Shown here: positions 41,500 to 50,048 of the stretch, in pieces | Layout of the letters: the number at the start of each line of letters is the position of its first letter | Numbering within the stretch: the first letter of the stretch is position 1 | NCBI RefSeq assembly: GCF_045032955.1 | Contig: NZ_JBJFZU010000006.1 | Span: forward strand, 214,472 to 278,471 | Origin: Ornithinicoccus sp045032955 | Lineage (GTDB): Bacteria; Actinomycetota; Actinomycetes; Actinomycetales; Dermatophilaceae | Direction: 5' to 3' | DNA: 64,000 nucleotides | Notes under the pieces: model-generated | Seen by the model: the letters and a program-made list of their open reading frames with translations, nothing else | What the model was told of the DNA's origin: nothing | Database searches by the model: none | Made by a program: the position numbers and the translations under genes

Positions 41500-43104
41500 T
41501 CACCAGCGGAGCACCACGTCGCACCAGGTGCGCAGCAGCTCCTCGTCGTGCGAGGCCACCAGTACCCCGCAGCCGGTCCGGTGCTGGTGCTCGTGGACCG
41601 CCGCGACGACCGCGCGCGAGGTGCCGGAGTCCACCATCGAGGTCGGCTCGTCCAGCAGCAGGTAGTCCGCATCCATCGCGATCGCCCGGGCCAGCACCAC
41701 CCGTTGCAGCTGACCGCCGGACACCTCGTCGGGGCGGCGGTCCGCGAGCTCGGGGTCCAGGCCGACCAGCTCCAGCAACCGGGGCACGGAGGCGTCGTCG
41801 ACGCTCCGCCCGGCCAGCCGGAGCGGCTCGGCCACGGTGCGACCCAACCGCCAGCGCGGGTCCACCGCCTGCCGCGGGTCCTGGGGCACGTACGCGATAC
41901 GGCGACGCAGCTCGGCCGGCACCTGGTGGCCGGTGCCCCGGACCACCCGACCCTCCAGGCGGACCTGCCCGGCCGAGGGTGCGTGCAGCAGGGCCAGGGT
42001 GCGCAGCAGCGTCGTCTTTCCCGCACCGGAGGGTGCCATCAACCCGGTGGTGGTGTCGGGACGCACCCTGATGTCGACGTCGCTGCGCACGAGCCGGCCC
42101 CGTCCGCGACGCAGGGTCAGCCCGACACCGGCCAGGCCCGCGTCCTGGGAACCACCGCGCCGGGCACCGGGAGAGGCGTCCGGCGAGGAGGTCGGGGTGG
42201 CGCGCTGCGGGGTGGCGCGCTGCGGCGCGAGGCCCTGCGGCGTGGAGCGGTGCGGGTCGAGGTGGTGCGGCGCGTGCTCGTGGCTGGCAGCCCGGACCCG
42301 GGCGAGCACGTCCCGAGAGCTGAGGTCCTCGTGGTCCCGGGCGCGTCCGTCGTCCAGCTCGACCACCCGGTCCGCGACCTGCTCCGCGAGCTCGAGGTCG
42401 TGGGTGACGACCAGCACCGCCCGGTTCTCCTCGTGGGCCAGCACGGACAGCTCGGCCCCGGCTGCCCGCGCCCGGTCCCGGTCCAGCCCGGTGGTCGGCT
42501 CGTCGGCCAGGACCAGCCCGGGGTCACCGAGCAGGGCCAGCGCGTTGGACACCCGCTGCGCCTGACCGCCGGAGAGCTGCGAGGGCAGCCGGCGCAGCCA
42601 ACCGGGCTCGACGTCGTGCCGCCGCAGGGCCGCGTCGACGCTCGCCCGCACCTGCCCGGAAGGCACGTGCACGCGCGCCTTCTCCTGGAGGTGGTGCCGC
42701 ACGCTGAGCACCGGGGTGAGCGCGGAGACCGGCGACTGCGGGAGCCAGGCCGCGACGCGACCGCGCAGCCGGGCCCGCTCACGGCGACCGGGGTCGAGCA
42801 GGTCCACCGGCCCGGACGCGGCGCCCTCGTCGTCCCACCAGGCATACCCCCGGACCTGGGCGCCCTGGGGCAGCAGCCCGAGCAGTGCGCCGAGCAGGGT
42901 GGACTTGCCGGCTCCGCTAGGGCCCAGCAGCACGACGACCTCGCCGCGCCGGACCTCGAGGTCCACCTGCTCCAGCACCACCTGGTGGTCGCCACCGGCG
43001 ACGCTCGGTGGCCCTGTGGGCAACCACCGGCGACGCCCGGTGGGGGTGGCGGGCGTGGGGACCGGCAGCGCCACCCCCAGCCTCTGCACCCGCAGCCCGC
43101 TCAT
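41500..43104 (-). CDS. ABC transporter ATP-binding protein, two fused ATPase domains
   Basis: 534 residues with two complete nucleotide-binding domains. First: GPSGAGKSTLLGAL, signature LSGGQAQR, Walker B LVLADEPTTG. Second: APSGAGKTTLLRTL, VSGGQLQR, YLLLDEPTSMVD. This is a DppD-DppF-type fusion energising an oligopeptide/nickel importer. The Pro/Gln/Arg linker (residues ~300-330) includes a 15-bp DNA tandem duplication (42197-42226). ATG 43104 overlaps the upstream permease stop as ATGA. Confidence 0.94.
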   Translation of the reverse strand: MSGLRVQRLGVALPVPTPATPTGRRRWLPTGPPSVAGGDHQVVLEQVDLEVRRGEVVVLLGPSGAGKSTLLGALLGLLPQGAQVRGYAWWDDEGAASGPVDLLDPGRRERARLRGRVAAWLPQSPVSALTPVLSVRHHLQEKARVHVPSGQVRASVDAALRRHDVEPGWLRRLPSQLSGGQAQRVSNALALLGDPGLVLADEPTTGLDRDRARAAGAELSVLAHEENRAVLVVTHDLELAEQVADRVVELDDGRARDHEDLSSRDVLARVRAASHEHAPHHLDPHRSTPQGLAPQRATPQRATPTSSPDASPGARRGGSQDAGLAGVGLTLRRGRGRLVRSDVDIRVRPDTTTGLMAPSGAGKTTLLRTLALLHAPSAGQVRLEGRVVRGTGHQVPAELRRRIAYVPQDPRQAVDPRWRLGRTVAEPLRLAGRSVDDASVPRLLELVGLDPELADRRPDEVSGGQLQRVVLARAIAMDADYLLLDEPTSMVDSGTSRAVVAAVHEHQHRTGCGVLVASHDEELLRTWCDVVLRW

Positions 43105-43976
43105 GAGCGTCCCCGGGCGGTGGGCCGCAGCCGTTCGGCGAGCAGGAAGACGGTCAGGCTGAGCAGCACCAGGACCAGCCCGGGCAGCACCGCCGGCCAC
43201 CAGAAGCCGGACAGGATCGCGGTGCGCGACTGCTCGATGATGGTGCCCAGCGACGCCTGGTCGTCGGGCAGCCCGAGTCCCAGGAAGCTCAGCGCCGACT
43301 CGTGCATGATCGCGTGCGGCACCATCAGCACCGTCGCCAGCAGCACCCGCCCCAGGACGTGCGCGAGCAGGTGCCGGCTCAGCACCCACCACCTGCCCGC
43401 GCCGGCACCCACCGCCGCCTCCACGAAGGAGGCCCCCTGCAGCGCCAGCAGCTCGGCCCGGACCAGCCGGGCGGTGGTGGTCCAGTGGGTGAGCGCGACG
43501 CTGAGGACGACGCTGCTCAGGGAGGGTCCGAGCATCGCGACGATGACGATGCCGAGCACCAGGTGCGGCAGCGCGTTGACCGCGTCCACCACCCGCATCA
43601 GCAGGGCGTCCACGACGCCCCCACCGCGCCGCGCGGACATGCCGGCCAGACCGCCCACCAGCAGGCCGACCAGGCTCGAGGTGGCCGCGGCGACCAGCCC
43701 CACGATGAGGGACACCCGGGCCCCGGACAGGGTGCGGCGCAACAGGTCCCGGCCGGCGTAGTCGGTCCCGAACGGGTGCTCCCCGGACGGTGGCTGGAAG
43801 GCCCCGGCGAAGTCCGCACGCTGGGCGCCCGCTCCCCCGATGCCGAGCAGCAGCACCACCGCCACCAGCACCGCCAGGCCGAACCACCGCACCGCACCCG
43901 AGCGGGGCGCGTCCGCGCCGAGGGTGGACCAGGGGCGGGTCCGCTCGTCGCGCACCTGGCGCCAGGGCTCAGCCAT
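43101..43976 (-). CDS. ABC transporter permease, DppC/NikC type
   Basis: 291 residues, about six membrane helices. HPFGTDYAGRDLLRRTLSGARVSL is the DppC-type N-terminal signature and ESALSFLGLGLPDDQASLGTII the C-terminal one; the EAA loop is in VEAAVGAGAGRWWVLSRHLL. Overlaps both neighbours (8 bp and 4 bp), so the importer genes are translated as a coupled unit. Confidence 0.94.
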   Translation of the reverse strand: MAEPWRQVRDERTRPWSTLGADAPRSGAVRWFGLAVLVAVVLLLGIGGAGAQRADFAGAFQPPSGEHPFGTDYAGRDLLRRTLSGARVSLIVGLVAAATSSLVGLLVGGLAGMSARRGGGVVDALLMRVVDAVNALPHLVLGIVIVAMLGPSLSSVVLSVALTHWTTTARLVRAELLALQGASFVEAAVGAGAGRWWVLSRHLLAHVLGRVLLATVLMVPHAIMHESALSFLGLGLPDDQASLGTIIEQSRTAILSGFWWPAVLPGLVLVLLSLTVFLLAERLRPTARGRS

Positions 43977-45036
43977 CCTGCTGCCCCACCCTCGGGTCGA
44001 CGAGCCGGTAGGCCACGTCCGCGGCCAGGTTGCCCAGCACCACGATCACGGTCGTCAGCACGGTCAGCGCGGCCAGCAGCGCGAAGTCCAGGCGCAACGC
44101 CGACTCCACGGTGGCGCTGGCGATCCCCGGCCAGGAGAAGACGGTCTCGACCAGGACCGCACCGGTGATCAGCTCGGGCACCCGCACCCCCAGCACCGTC
44201 ACCAGCGGCAGCAGGGCCGGGCGCACCGCGTGGTGGCGCAGCAGCCGCTGCCGAGGTATGCCGCGGGCCCAGGCGCCGCGGACCGCGCTCCCGGCGAGCG
44301 CGTCCCGGGTGGCGTCCCGGACGACCAGCCCGAACCACGGCAGCTGGGAGAGGGCGAGCACCAGCACCGGGAGCACCGCGTGCGCGAGCACGTCACCCGG
44401 GCGCACCGAGGTGGCCTGCGGTGAGGTGGCACCACCGGTGGGCAGCCAGCCCCACCACACGGCCAGCACCCAGATCGCGACCAGACCCAGCCAGAACGGC
44501 GGCGCGGCCTGCAGGGCGAGCAGCCCGCCACCGGTCAGCCGGTCCACCAGGGACCCCGGACGGGTGCCCGCCCACGCCCCGACCAGGACCCCGAGCAGCA
44601 CCGCGAGCGCCAGGGACACCCCCATCAGGCCCAGGGTCCAGGGCAGCCTCTCCACGATCACGGTGAGCACCGGGGCACGCTGGCTGGAGGAGGACCCCAG
44701 GTCACCCTGCAGGGCGTTGCCCCACCAGGTGGTCCACTGCTGCACCGCGGAGGTGTCCGCCATCCCGGCCCGCATCGCCTCCAGGGTCGGCCCGTCCATG
44801 GTCAGGGCGCGGTCCCCGAGCGCGGCCAGCACCGGGTCGAAGGGTGCGCGCTGTGCCAGCACGAACATCACCAGGGTCACCAGGGCGACGAGCACCGGGA
44901 TCAGCAGCACCCGCCCCAGCACCAGACGGGCGATCCCGCGCCCGGTGCCCGGCCCGGCCGCAGCCTCCGGGCGCTCGGACGGGCGGCGGTCCGCCGTCAG
45001 CGCGCGCCGCCGGTCCACGCCTGCAGGTTCCACCAC
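43969..45036 (-). CDS. ABC transporter permease, DppB/NikB type
   Basis: About 355 residues. VLGRVLLIPVLVALVTLVMFVL near the N-terminus, GVSLALAVLLGVLVGAWAG and the C-terminal LITGAVLVETVFSWPGIASATVES are DppB/NikB-like. The start is uncertain: GTG 45036 and GTG 45033 follow GGGGGG, GTG 45018 is also possible. In each case the 5' end lies inside the 3' end of the substrate-binding protein gene. Confidence 0.92.
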   Translation of the reverse strand: MVEPAGVDRRRALTADRRPSERPEAAAGPGTGRGIARLVLGRVLLIPVLVALVTLVMFVLAQRAPFDPVLAALGDRALTMDGPTLEAMRAGMADTSAVQQWTTWWGNALQGDLGSSSSQRAPVLTVIVERLPWTLGLMGVSLALAVLLGVLVGAWAGTRPGSLVDRLTGGGLLALQAAPPFWLGLVAIWVLAVWWGWLPTGGATSPQATSVRPGDVLAHAVLPVLVLALSQLPWFGLVVRDATRDALAGSAVRGAWARGIPRQRLLRHHAVRPALLPLVTVLGVRVPELITGAVLVETVFSWPGIASATVESALRLDFALLAALTVLTTVIVVLGNLAADVAYRLVDPRVGQQDG

Positions 45037-46625
45037 GGGCCCCCCTGCAGCCCGTGCTCGTGCGGCTCGACGAGCGGCACGTCATACCCGGACCAGGTGT
45101 CGGCGCGGATGACGTAGTCGTGCTCGACGTAGGCCAGGAACACCCACGGCAGGTCCTGCGCCAGCTGCTCCTGGACGTCGGCGTAGGCCTGCACGCGCGC
45201 GTCGTCGTCCTGGGCGGCCCGGCCTGCCTCCAGCGCGGCGTCCATCTCCGCCGAGTCGTACCCGCCGGGGTTGTCGAAGCCCTGGAAGGCCCGGGAGGAG
45301 TGGAACAGCGGGTACGTCGACAGGTCCGCGTTGTAGGGGTTGCCGCTGCCGTAGACGACGGCGTCCTCGCTCATCCTGGGCTCGATGGCCTCCCAGCTCA
45401 GGCCCTCGGTCTCGACCTCGATGCCCAGTGCGTCAGCCTGCGCCTGGACCTCGAGGGCGACGTTCTGGCGCAGCGTGTCACCGGCCGGGAACATCAGGAC
45501 GAACGCCGCACGGCGCCCGTCCTTGGACCGGACACCGTCGTCGCCGACCACCCAGCCCGCCTCGTCCAGGAGATCCTCGGCACCCGCGACGTCGGTCCCG
45601 GTCTCGACGACCTCGGAGTACTCCGGGGCCTCCGGCGGGATAGGCCCGTAGGCGGGTCGCCCGGCACCGGCGAGCGCGCCGTCGACCAGGGCCTGCCGGT
45701 CGATCCCGGTGTGCAGGGCGCGGCGGATCGCCGGGTCACCGGCGACCGGGTCGGACTCCGGCATCACCAGGGCACGGAAGTCCGCGGTGTCCCGGCGGAC
45801 CACCTCCCAGTCGGGGTCGGACTCGAAGCGGTCCAAAGCCTGCGTGGGCAGGATCGCGGCGTCGACCTCCCCCGAGGCGACGCGGGCCGCGCGTGAGGCG
45901 TCGTCGTCCACGAAGACGAAGGTGGCCCGCTGCACCTGCGGTTGCTCACCCCAGTAGTCCTCGTTCGCCTCGAGCACCAGGCGCTCCCCCGGCCGGTAGC
46001 TCTCCATCCGGTAGGGCCCGGTGCCGGGCGGGGCGGTCTCCGCGTCGAGGTCCCGCACGGTCTCCGCGGGGACGATGCCGAGCACCATGGCGGTCACGAA
46101 CGAGGACTGCGGCGCCTCCAGGGTGAACCGGACGGTGTGCTCGTCGACGGCCTCCACCTGCTCCATCGCGGTGAGGTCGGCCGCCACCGGTGAGGCGTTC
46201 TCCGGGTCGACCGCCGCCTGGTAGGTGGCCACCACGTCCTGCGCGTCGAGCTCGGTGCCGTCGTGGAAGAGCACGTCCTGCTGCAGCCCCACCGTGTAGG
46301 TGAGGCCGTCCTCCGAGACCTCCGGCGGGGCGTCGGCGAGCAGCGGCTCCACGGTCAGGTCGTCGGTGAGTGCGACGAGACCCTCGGAGACCTTGCCGTC
46401 GCCCCACCGGGCATACCCGAGGACGGGGTTGAAGGTGTCGGGGTCGCTGGCACTGGCCACGATGACGTCCTCGGCGCCGGTGGTGCCACTGGTCGAGGCG
46501 CCGGGGTCTGCGGAGGTGTCCTCGATGGTCGGATCGGTGCATCCGGCGACCGCGAGCGCGAGGACGCCGGTGGAGATCAGGGTCAGGGGGCGGGGACGGG
46601 ACGCATGAGTGCGAATCGTTCGCAT
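44997..46625 (-). CDS. ABC transporter substrate-binding lipoprotein (peptide/nickel family 5)
   Basis: 542 residues. Lipoprotein signal with lipobox VAGC (Cys at residue 29), then the family-5 fold: LVALTDDLTVEPLLADAPPEVSEDGLTYTVGL, DVLFHDGTELDAQDVVATY, IRRALHTGIDRQALVDGALAG. First gene of a four-gene importer operon. A -10 TAGCGT (46632-46637, minus) ends 6 nt before the ATG, so the mRNA is probably leaderless; a palindrome covers the start codon region (46610-46624). Cargo (peptide, nickel or other) cannot be told. Confidence 0.93.
   Translation of the reverse strand: MRTIRTHASRPRPLTLISTGVLALAVAGCTDPTIEDTSADPGASTSGTTGAEDVIVASASDPDTFNPVLGYARWGDGKVSEGLVALTDDLTVEPLLADAPPEVSEDGLTYTVGLQQDVLFHDGTELDAQDVVATYQAAVDPENASPVAADLTAMEQVEAVDEHTVRFTLEAPQSSFVTAMVLGIVPAETVRDLDAETAPPGTGPYRMESYRPGERLVLEANEDYWGEQPQVQRATFVFVDDDASRAARVASGEVDAAILPTQALDRFESDPDWEVVRRDTADFRALVMPESDPVAGDPAIRRALHTGIDRQALVDGALAGAGRPAYGPIPPEAPEYSEVVETGTDVAGAEDLLDEAGWVVGDDGVRSKDGRRAAFVLMFPAGDTLRQNVALEVQAQADALGIEVETEGLSWEAIEPRMSEDAVVYGSGNPYNADLSTYPLFHSSRAFQGFDNPGGYDSAEMDAALEAGRAAQDDDARVQAYADVQEQLAQDLPWVFLAYVEHDYVIRADTWSGYDVPLVEPHEHGLQGGPWWNLQAWTGGAR
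46610..46624. promoter_or_regulatory. Palindromic operator candidate over the start of the ABC importer operon
   Basis: Perfect inverted repeat TGCGAA-TCG-TTCGCA. With transcription predicted to begin at the ATG (46625), it spans +2 to +16, a position where a bound repressor would block the operon. The coding meaning (Arg-Thr-Ile-Arg) also contributes to the basic signal-peptide N-region, so chance is possible. Confidence 0.45.
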
Positions 46626-46677
46626 GTGAAGACGCTATCAGGGCGGTCGAAGACGCCTGGAAGAAGGAGCGGCCTCG

Positions 46678-46698
46678 ATGACGTTGGACCCACCATGA
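46678..46698 (+). other. Six-codon upstream ORF coupled to trxA
   Basis: ATG 46678 encodes MTLDPP then TGA at 46696-46698; this stop overlaps the trxA ATG as ATGA. AAGGAG lies about 10 nt upstream of the small ORF, whereas trxA itself has no good Shine-Dalgarno site at its own distance. Translation of trxA may therefore depend on termination-reinitiation. Confidence 0.4.
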
Positions 46699-47078
46699 GC
46701 ACAGTAGACCTGACCGCCGACACCTTCGAGCAGACCGTCACCGGCAACGACATCGTGCTGGTGGACTGGTGGGCCGAGTGGTGCGGCCCGTGCAAGATGT
46801 TCGCCCCCACCTACTCCGACGTCTCGGGCAAGCACGAGGACGTCGTCTTCGGCAAGGTCGACACCGAGGACCAGCAGGCGCTCGCCCAGGGCGCCGGGAT
46901 CTCCTCGATCCCGACGATCATGGCCTTCAAGGAGGGCGTGCTCGTGTTCCGCCAGGCCGGTGCCCTGCCCGCGCGTGAGCTGGAGTCGGTCATCGAGCAG
47001 GTGAAGGAGCTGGACATGGACGAGGTCCGGGCCAAGATCGCCGCCGAGGAGACCTCGGAGGAGAACGCCCAGGCCTGA
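46695..47078 (+). CDS. trxA: Thioredoxin
   Basis: 127 residues. Active site WAEWCGPCKMFAP, cis-Pro loop SSIPTIMAFKEG, overall fold of a classical thioredoxin, with a ~20-residue acidic/Ala C-terminal extension (KIAAEETSEENAQA). Divergent from the ABC importer. A strong terminator follows (47095-47144). Confidence 0.95.
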   Translation: MSTVDLTADTFEQTVTGNDIVLVDWWAEWCGPCKMFAPTYSDVSGKHEDVVFGKVDTEDQQALAQGAGISSIPTIMAFKEGVLVFRQAGALPARELESVIEQVKELDMDEVRAKIAAEETSEENAQA

Positions 47079-47094
47079 CCTGGAGCCTGTGCAG

Positions 47095-47144
47095 GAACGG
47101 TGTGACACCTCCGTCGTCGCGATGACGGATGTGTCACACCGTTC
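47095..47144 (+). terminator. Long hairpin terminator after trxA
   Basis: 14-bp perfect stem GAACGGTGTGACAC (47095-47108) / GTGTCACACCGTTC (47131-47144), continued inward by TCCGTC/GACGGA after one mismatch. Outward, GTGCA/TGCAC (47089-47093 and 47146-47150) can extend it past one G-G mismatch. It isolates trxA from the hydrolase gene. Confidence 0.82.
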
Positions 47145-47210
47145 GTGCACACCGGTCGGTATACCCGCACGCACCGACCCCCGTACCGCCGGTCCTGCCA
47201 TACTCGCCCC

Positions 47211-48878
47211 ATGTCCGTCGGGGCCCTGGCCCGAGCAGCTCGGGCCGACCTGTCACCCTGGGGTGCGGTGCTCGGCGGGCTCGCCGTCGCCGCCTCCTTC
47301 TCCCCCAGCCTGCTGCCGCGGACCTGGCCCCTGCAAGGTGCCGCCGCCGGGATCACCGGGGCGCTCGTCTACCTGGTCACGGTGCTGGTCGTCCGGCTGG
47401 TCCGGGAGGTGGCCACGCTGGCCGAGGTCAGCGTCGGGATCACCGTGCGGGCCACCCGGGCCGTCCGGATCGGCGTTGCCGTCCTCCTCGGGCTCGCCTT
47501 TCTGGCCTACGGACTTTGGGCGCTGGCGGAGCAGCGGACCACGGCCCGGCTCGTCCTGATGCCGCCCCCGCCCTGGTGGCACCCGGTGCTGGCGCTGGGG
47601 CTGGCGATCGTGGTCGCCGCGGCGTGCATCGCCGTGGCGCGGGTGCTGCGCAGGGCGTCCGAGGCGGTCGCCCGACACCTCCCCCGTGCGGTGCCCCGCT
47701 GGGTGGCGGTGACGGCCGGCGCCCTGGTGGTCGCCACGACGACCGTGGCGCTCACCGACGCCGTGCTCGTCTCCCGGGTCAGCCAGGCGCTCGGTGAGCG
47801 CTTCTACGAGATCAACGCGCAGGTCCGCGAGGGGTTCACGCCGCCGACCACGGACGGTCGCTCCGGAGGCCCGGGCTCGGGCGTGGCCTGGGAGTCGCTC
47901 GGGCAGGAGGGCCAGGTCTTCGTGGCCGGCGGTCCGGACGCCGCCCGGATCACCCGGGTCACCGGCGCGCCGGCCGTCGAGCCGGTCAGGGTGTATGCCG
48001 GTCTGGAGACCTCCGGGAGCATCGACGAGGCCGCCGACCGGGTGGTGGACGAGCTGCGCCGCACCGGGGCCTTCGAGCGATCGGTGCTGGTCGTGTACTT
48101 CACCACCGGCACCGGGTGGGTCAACGAGTGGTCCGCCCAGTCGGTGGAGTACCTCACCGGTGGCGACAGCGCGATCGCCGCGATGCAGTACTCCTACCTG
48201 CCCAGCCCGCTGGCGCTGATCTCGGACCGGGTGTCCTCGCCGCGGGCCGCCCGGGCGCTCTTCGACCGCGTGCAGACCGAGGTGCTGTCCCTCCCCGCCG
48301 ACGACCGCCCGCAGCTGATGGTCGCGGGCGAGTCGCTGGGCTCCTTCGGCGGTCATGGCGCCTTCGCCGACGCCGAGCAGATGCTGGCCGACGTCGACGG
48401 CGGGGTGTGGGTCGGGACGCCCGCGTTCACCCCGCTGTGGCGCACCATCACCGACGAGCGTCAGCAGGGGTCGCCGGAGGTGGCGCCGGTGGTCGACAAC
48501 GGGCGCCACCTGCGGTTCGCCACCCGCGCCGAGGACCTGGAGGCCGACCTCTACGGTCGCCCGCTGGGCGAGTGGGAGGAGCCCCGCATCGCCTACCTGC
48601 AGCACGCCTCTGACCCGATCTCGCGCTGGGACGGTGACCTCCTGCTGTCCCGTCCGGACTGGATCAGCGAACGGGCCGGCACGGACGTCAACCCCGAGGT
48701 CCGCTGGCTCCCGCTGGTGACCTTCTGGCAGGTGACCACCGACCAGGCGGTGGGCAACTCCACCCAGCAGGGACACGGGCACATCTACCACGACGACGTG
48801 GTCACCGCCTGGGCCGCGGTGCTCGGCGCCGAGGGCACCGACGTCGGACCCGTCATCGAGGCGATCCGGTCCCGGTAG
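47211..48878 (+). CDS. Membrane alpha/beta-hydrolase (DUF2319 / Abhydrolase_9 type)
   Basis: 555 residues. About four N-terminal membrane helices (residues ~10-180) precede a cytosolic or exported hydrolase domain with nucleophile elbow GESLGSFGGHGAF, the RWDGDLLLSRPDWISE region and a C-terminal His in GHGHIYHDDVVTAW. This matches the actinobacterial Abhydrolase_9 family (N-terminal membrane part plus catalytic part); the substrate is unknown. ATG 47211 lies 6 nt after CATACT, a -10-like hexamer. Confidence 0.88.
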   Translation: MSVGALARAARADLSPWGAVLGGLAVAASFSPSLLPRTWPLQGAAAGITGALVYLVTVLVVRLVREVATLAEVSVGITVRATRAVRIGVAVLLGLAFLAYGLWALAEQRTTARLVLMPPPPWWHPVLALGLAIVVAAACIAVARVLRRASEAVARHLPRAVPRWVAVTAGALVVATTTVALTDAVLVSRVSQALGERFYEINAQVREGFTPPTTDGRSGGPGSGVAWESLGQEGQVFVAGGPDAARITRVTGAPAVEPVRVYAGLETSGSIDEAADRVVDELRRTGAFERSVLVVYFTTGTGWVNEWSAQSVEYLTGGDSAIAAMQYSYLPSPLALISDRVSSPRAARALFDRVQTEVLSLPADDRPQLMVAGESLGSFGGHGAFADAEQMLADVDGGVWVGTPAFTPLWRTITDERQQGSPEVAPVVDNGRHLRFATRAEDLEADLYGRPLGEWEEPRIAYLQHASDPISRWDGDLLLSRPDWISERAGTDVNPEVRWLPLVTFWQVTTDQAVGNSTQQGHGHIYHDDVVTAWAAVLGAEGTDVGPVIEAIRSR

Positions 48879-49167
48879 GACCGTTCCTGGGCCGGTGACA
48901 AGAAATGATCGTCACCGCTCGGTGATCCGTACCGCTTTCACCAGAATTTTGTCTCGTTCTGTGATTGTATGAGCCCACCATGAAGGTCGTCGTGGATTCA
49001 TCAGAATCCTTGCGCCAGCCAGGGTGTTCTCCCACCGGGATACACCTCCTGACCACGGTCCCACGTGGTCCAGAATTCATGGACGCGGCCCCACGACGTC
49101 GTGGGGCCGACATTGTCCGACGGTGACACGAATCCCTGCCGGCGGACTGATCGAAAAGGATGTCCCG
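48879..49167. other. AT-richer 289-bp leader region upstream of the CHRD gene
   Basis: No gene seen. The word CAGAAT occurs three times (48942, 49002, 49071) and GGTGAC/GTCACC forms a weak hairpin (48894-48916). A 7-bp stem hairpin lies at 49051-49070 and a 24-bp perfect palindrome at 49086-49109. Base composition is clearly lower in GC than flanking genes, suggesting a long regulated leader or transferred DNA. Confidence 0.5.
49086..49109. repeat. 24-bp perfect palindrome in the CHRD leader
   Basis: Half-site CGGCCCCACGAC (49086-49097) is followed immediately by its reverse complement GTCGTGGGGCCG (49098-49109), no spacer. It ends 58 nt before the CHRD ATG. It could be an operator for a dimeric regulator or a transcript hairpin. 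Confidence 0.8.
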
Positions 49168-49944
49168 ATGAAATTCTCACGCACACTCATGGCCGTTCCT
49201 GCCGCCGGCGCCGCGCTGGTGCTGCTCGCCGGGGCCCCTGCCCTGGCGTCCACCTCCGAGCCCGGTGCGGCCGCCGCCGAGCTGCTGCCCGTCCCGCTGA
49301 ACGACGCCCCGGGCTCCGGTGCGGCACTGCTGGAGGTGGACGGCACCACGGTGACCTTCGCCCTCGCCTACGAGGGGCTGCTGGCGGACGCGCCGCACGC
49401 CGCGCACATCCACTACGGGCCGGACGCCCGCAACGCCTGCCCGACCGCCGAGGACGACGCCGACGGGGACGGCTTCCTGACCACCACCGAGGGCGGCCCC
49501 GCCTACGGTGGAATCAAGGTCTCGCTGACCACCGAGGGTGACACCAGCCCGGACTCCGGCCTGGCCATCGACCGCTTCGGCGTCGGTGACGCCGTCAGCT
49601 ACGGCCGCGAGGGAGTCGAGGTCGACCAGGAGACGGCCGACGCACTGATGGCCGGCGAGGCAGTCGTCGTCGTGCACGGTGTCGACCACGACGGCAGCGG
49701 CGCCTACGACGAGGGTGATCGCGGTGCGTCCGACCTGGACCCCTCGCTGCCCGGTGAGGCCACCGACCCCGCCCTGTGCGGCGTCCTCCAGGCTGCGCAG
49801 ATGGGTGAGATGCCCGGTGGCGGCGTCGGCACGGGTGAGGCCGCTGTCGGCGGCCAGAACCTGGCGCTCGCCGCGGCCGGTGGTGTCGCCCTCGCCGGTG
49901 GCGCGCTGATCCTGGCCCGTCGTCGCAACGCCGACCAGAGCTGA
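49168..49944 (+). CDS. Secreted CHRD-domain protein with two EF-hand-like loops and C-terminal anchor
   Basis: 258 residues. Sec signal peptide (KFSRTLMAVPAAGAALVLLAGAPALAST), then a CHRD-type beta domain with AAHIHYGPDARNACPTA. Two 12-residue calcium-loop patterns occur: D97-x-D99-x-D101-G...E108 (DADGDGFLTTTE) and D173-x-D175-x-S177...D184 (DHDGSGAYDEGD). The C-terminus has a hydrophobic helix (LALAAAGGVALAGGALILA) and RRR, like a sortase substrate but without an LPXTG motif. AAGGA lies 8 nt before ATG 49168. Probably a cell-surface, calcium-binding protein of unknown role. Confidence 0.83.
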   Translation: MKFSRTLMAVPAAGAALVLLAGAPALASTSEPGAAAAELLPVPLNDAPGSGAALLEVDGTTVTFALAYEGLLADAPHAAHIHYGPDARNACPTAEDDADGDGFLTTTEGGPAYGGIKVSLTTEGDTSPDSGLAIDRFGVGDAVSYGREGVEVDQETADALMAGEAVVVVHGVDHDGSGAYDEGDRGASDLDPSLPGEATDPALCGVLQAAQMGEMPGGGVGTGEAAVGGQNLALAAAGGVALAGGALILARRRNADQS

Positions 49945-49965
49945 TCGAGAACAGCTGATGACCGA

Positions 49966-50007
49966 GGACGTCGGGCAGCCGGGCATACCCCGCGCTGCCC
50001 GACGTCC
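49966..50007. terminator. Bidirectional hairpin terminator, CHRD / ATP-grasp
   Basis: 13-bp perfect stem GGACGTCGGGCAG (49966-49978) / CTGCCCGACGTCC (49995-50007). It separates two convergent genes; its loop contains GGCATACC. Confidence 0.75.
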
Positions 50008-50048
50008 AGGTCCCGTCCGACCCGGGCAGTCTCAGCCGTCGACGCCCC

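Noticed and set aside
46626..46694. Cobalamin or nickel riboswitch upstream of the ABC importer
   Set aside because: The gap is only 69 bp and a -10 hexamer lies 6 nt before the start codon, leaving no room for a structured leader.
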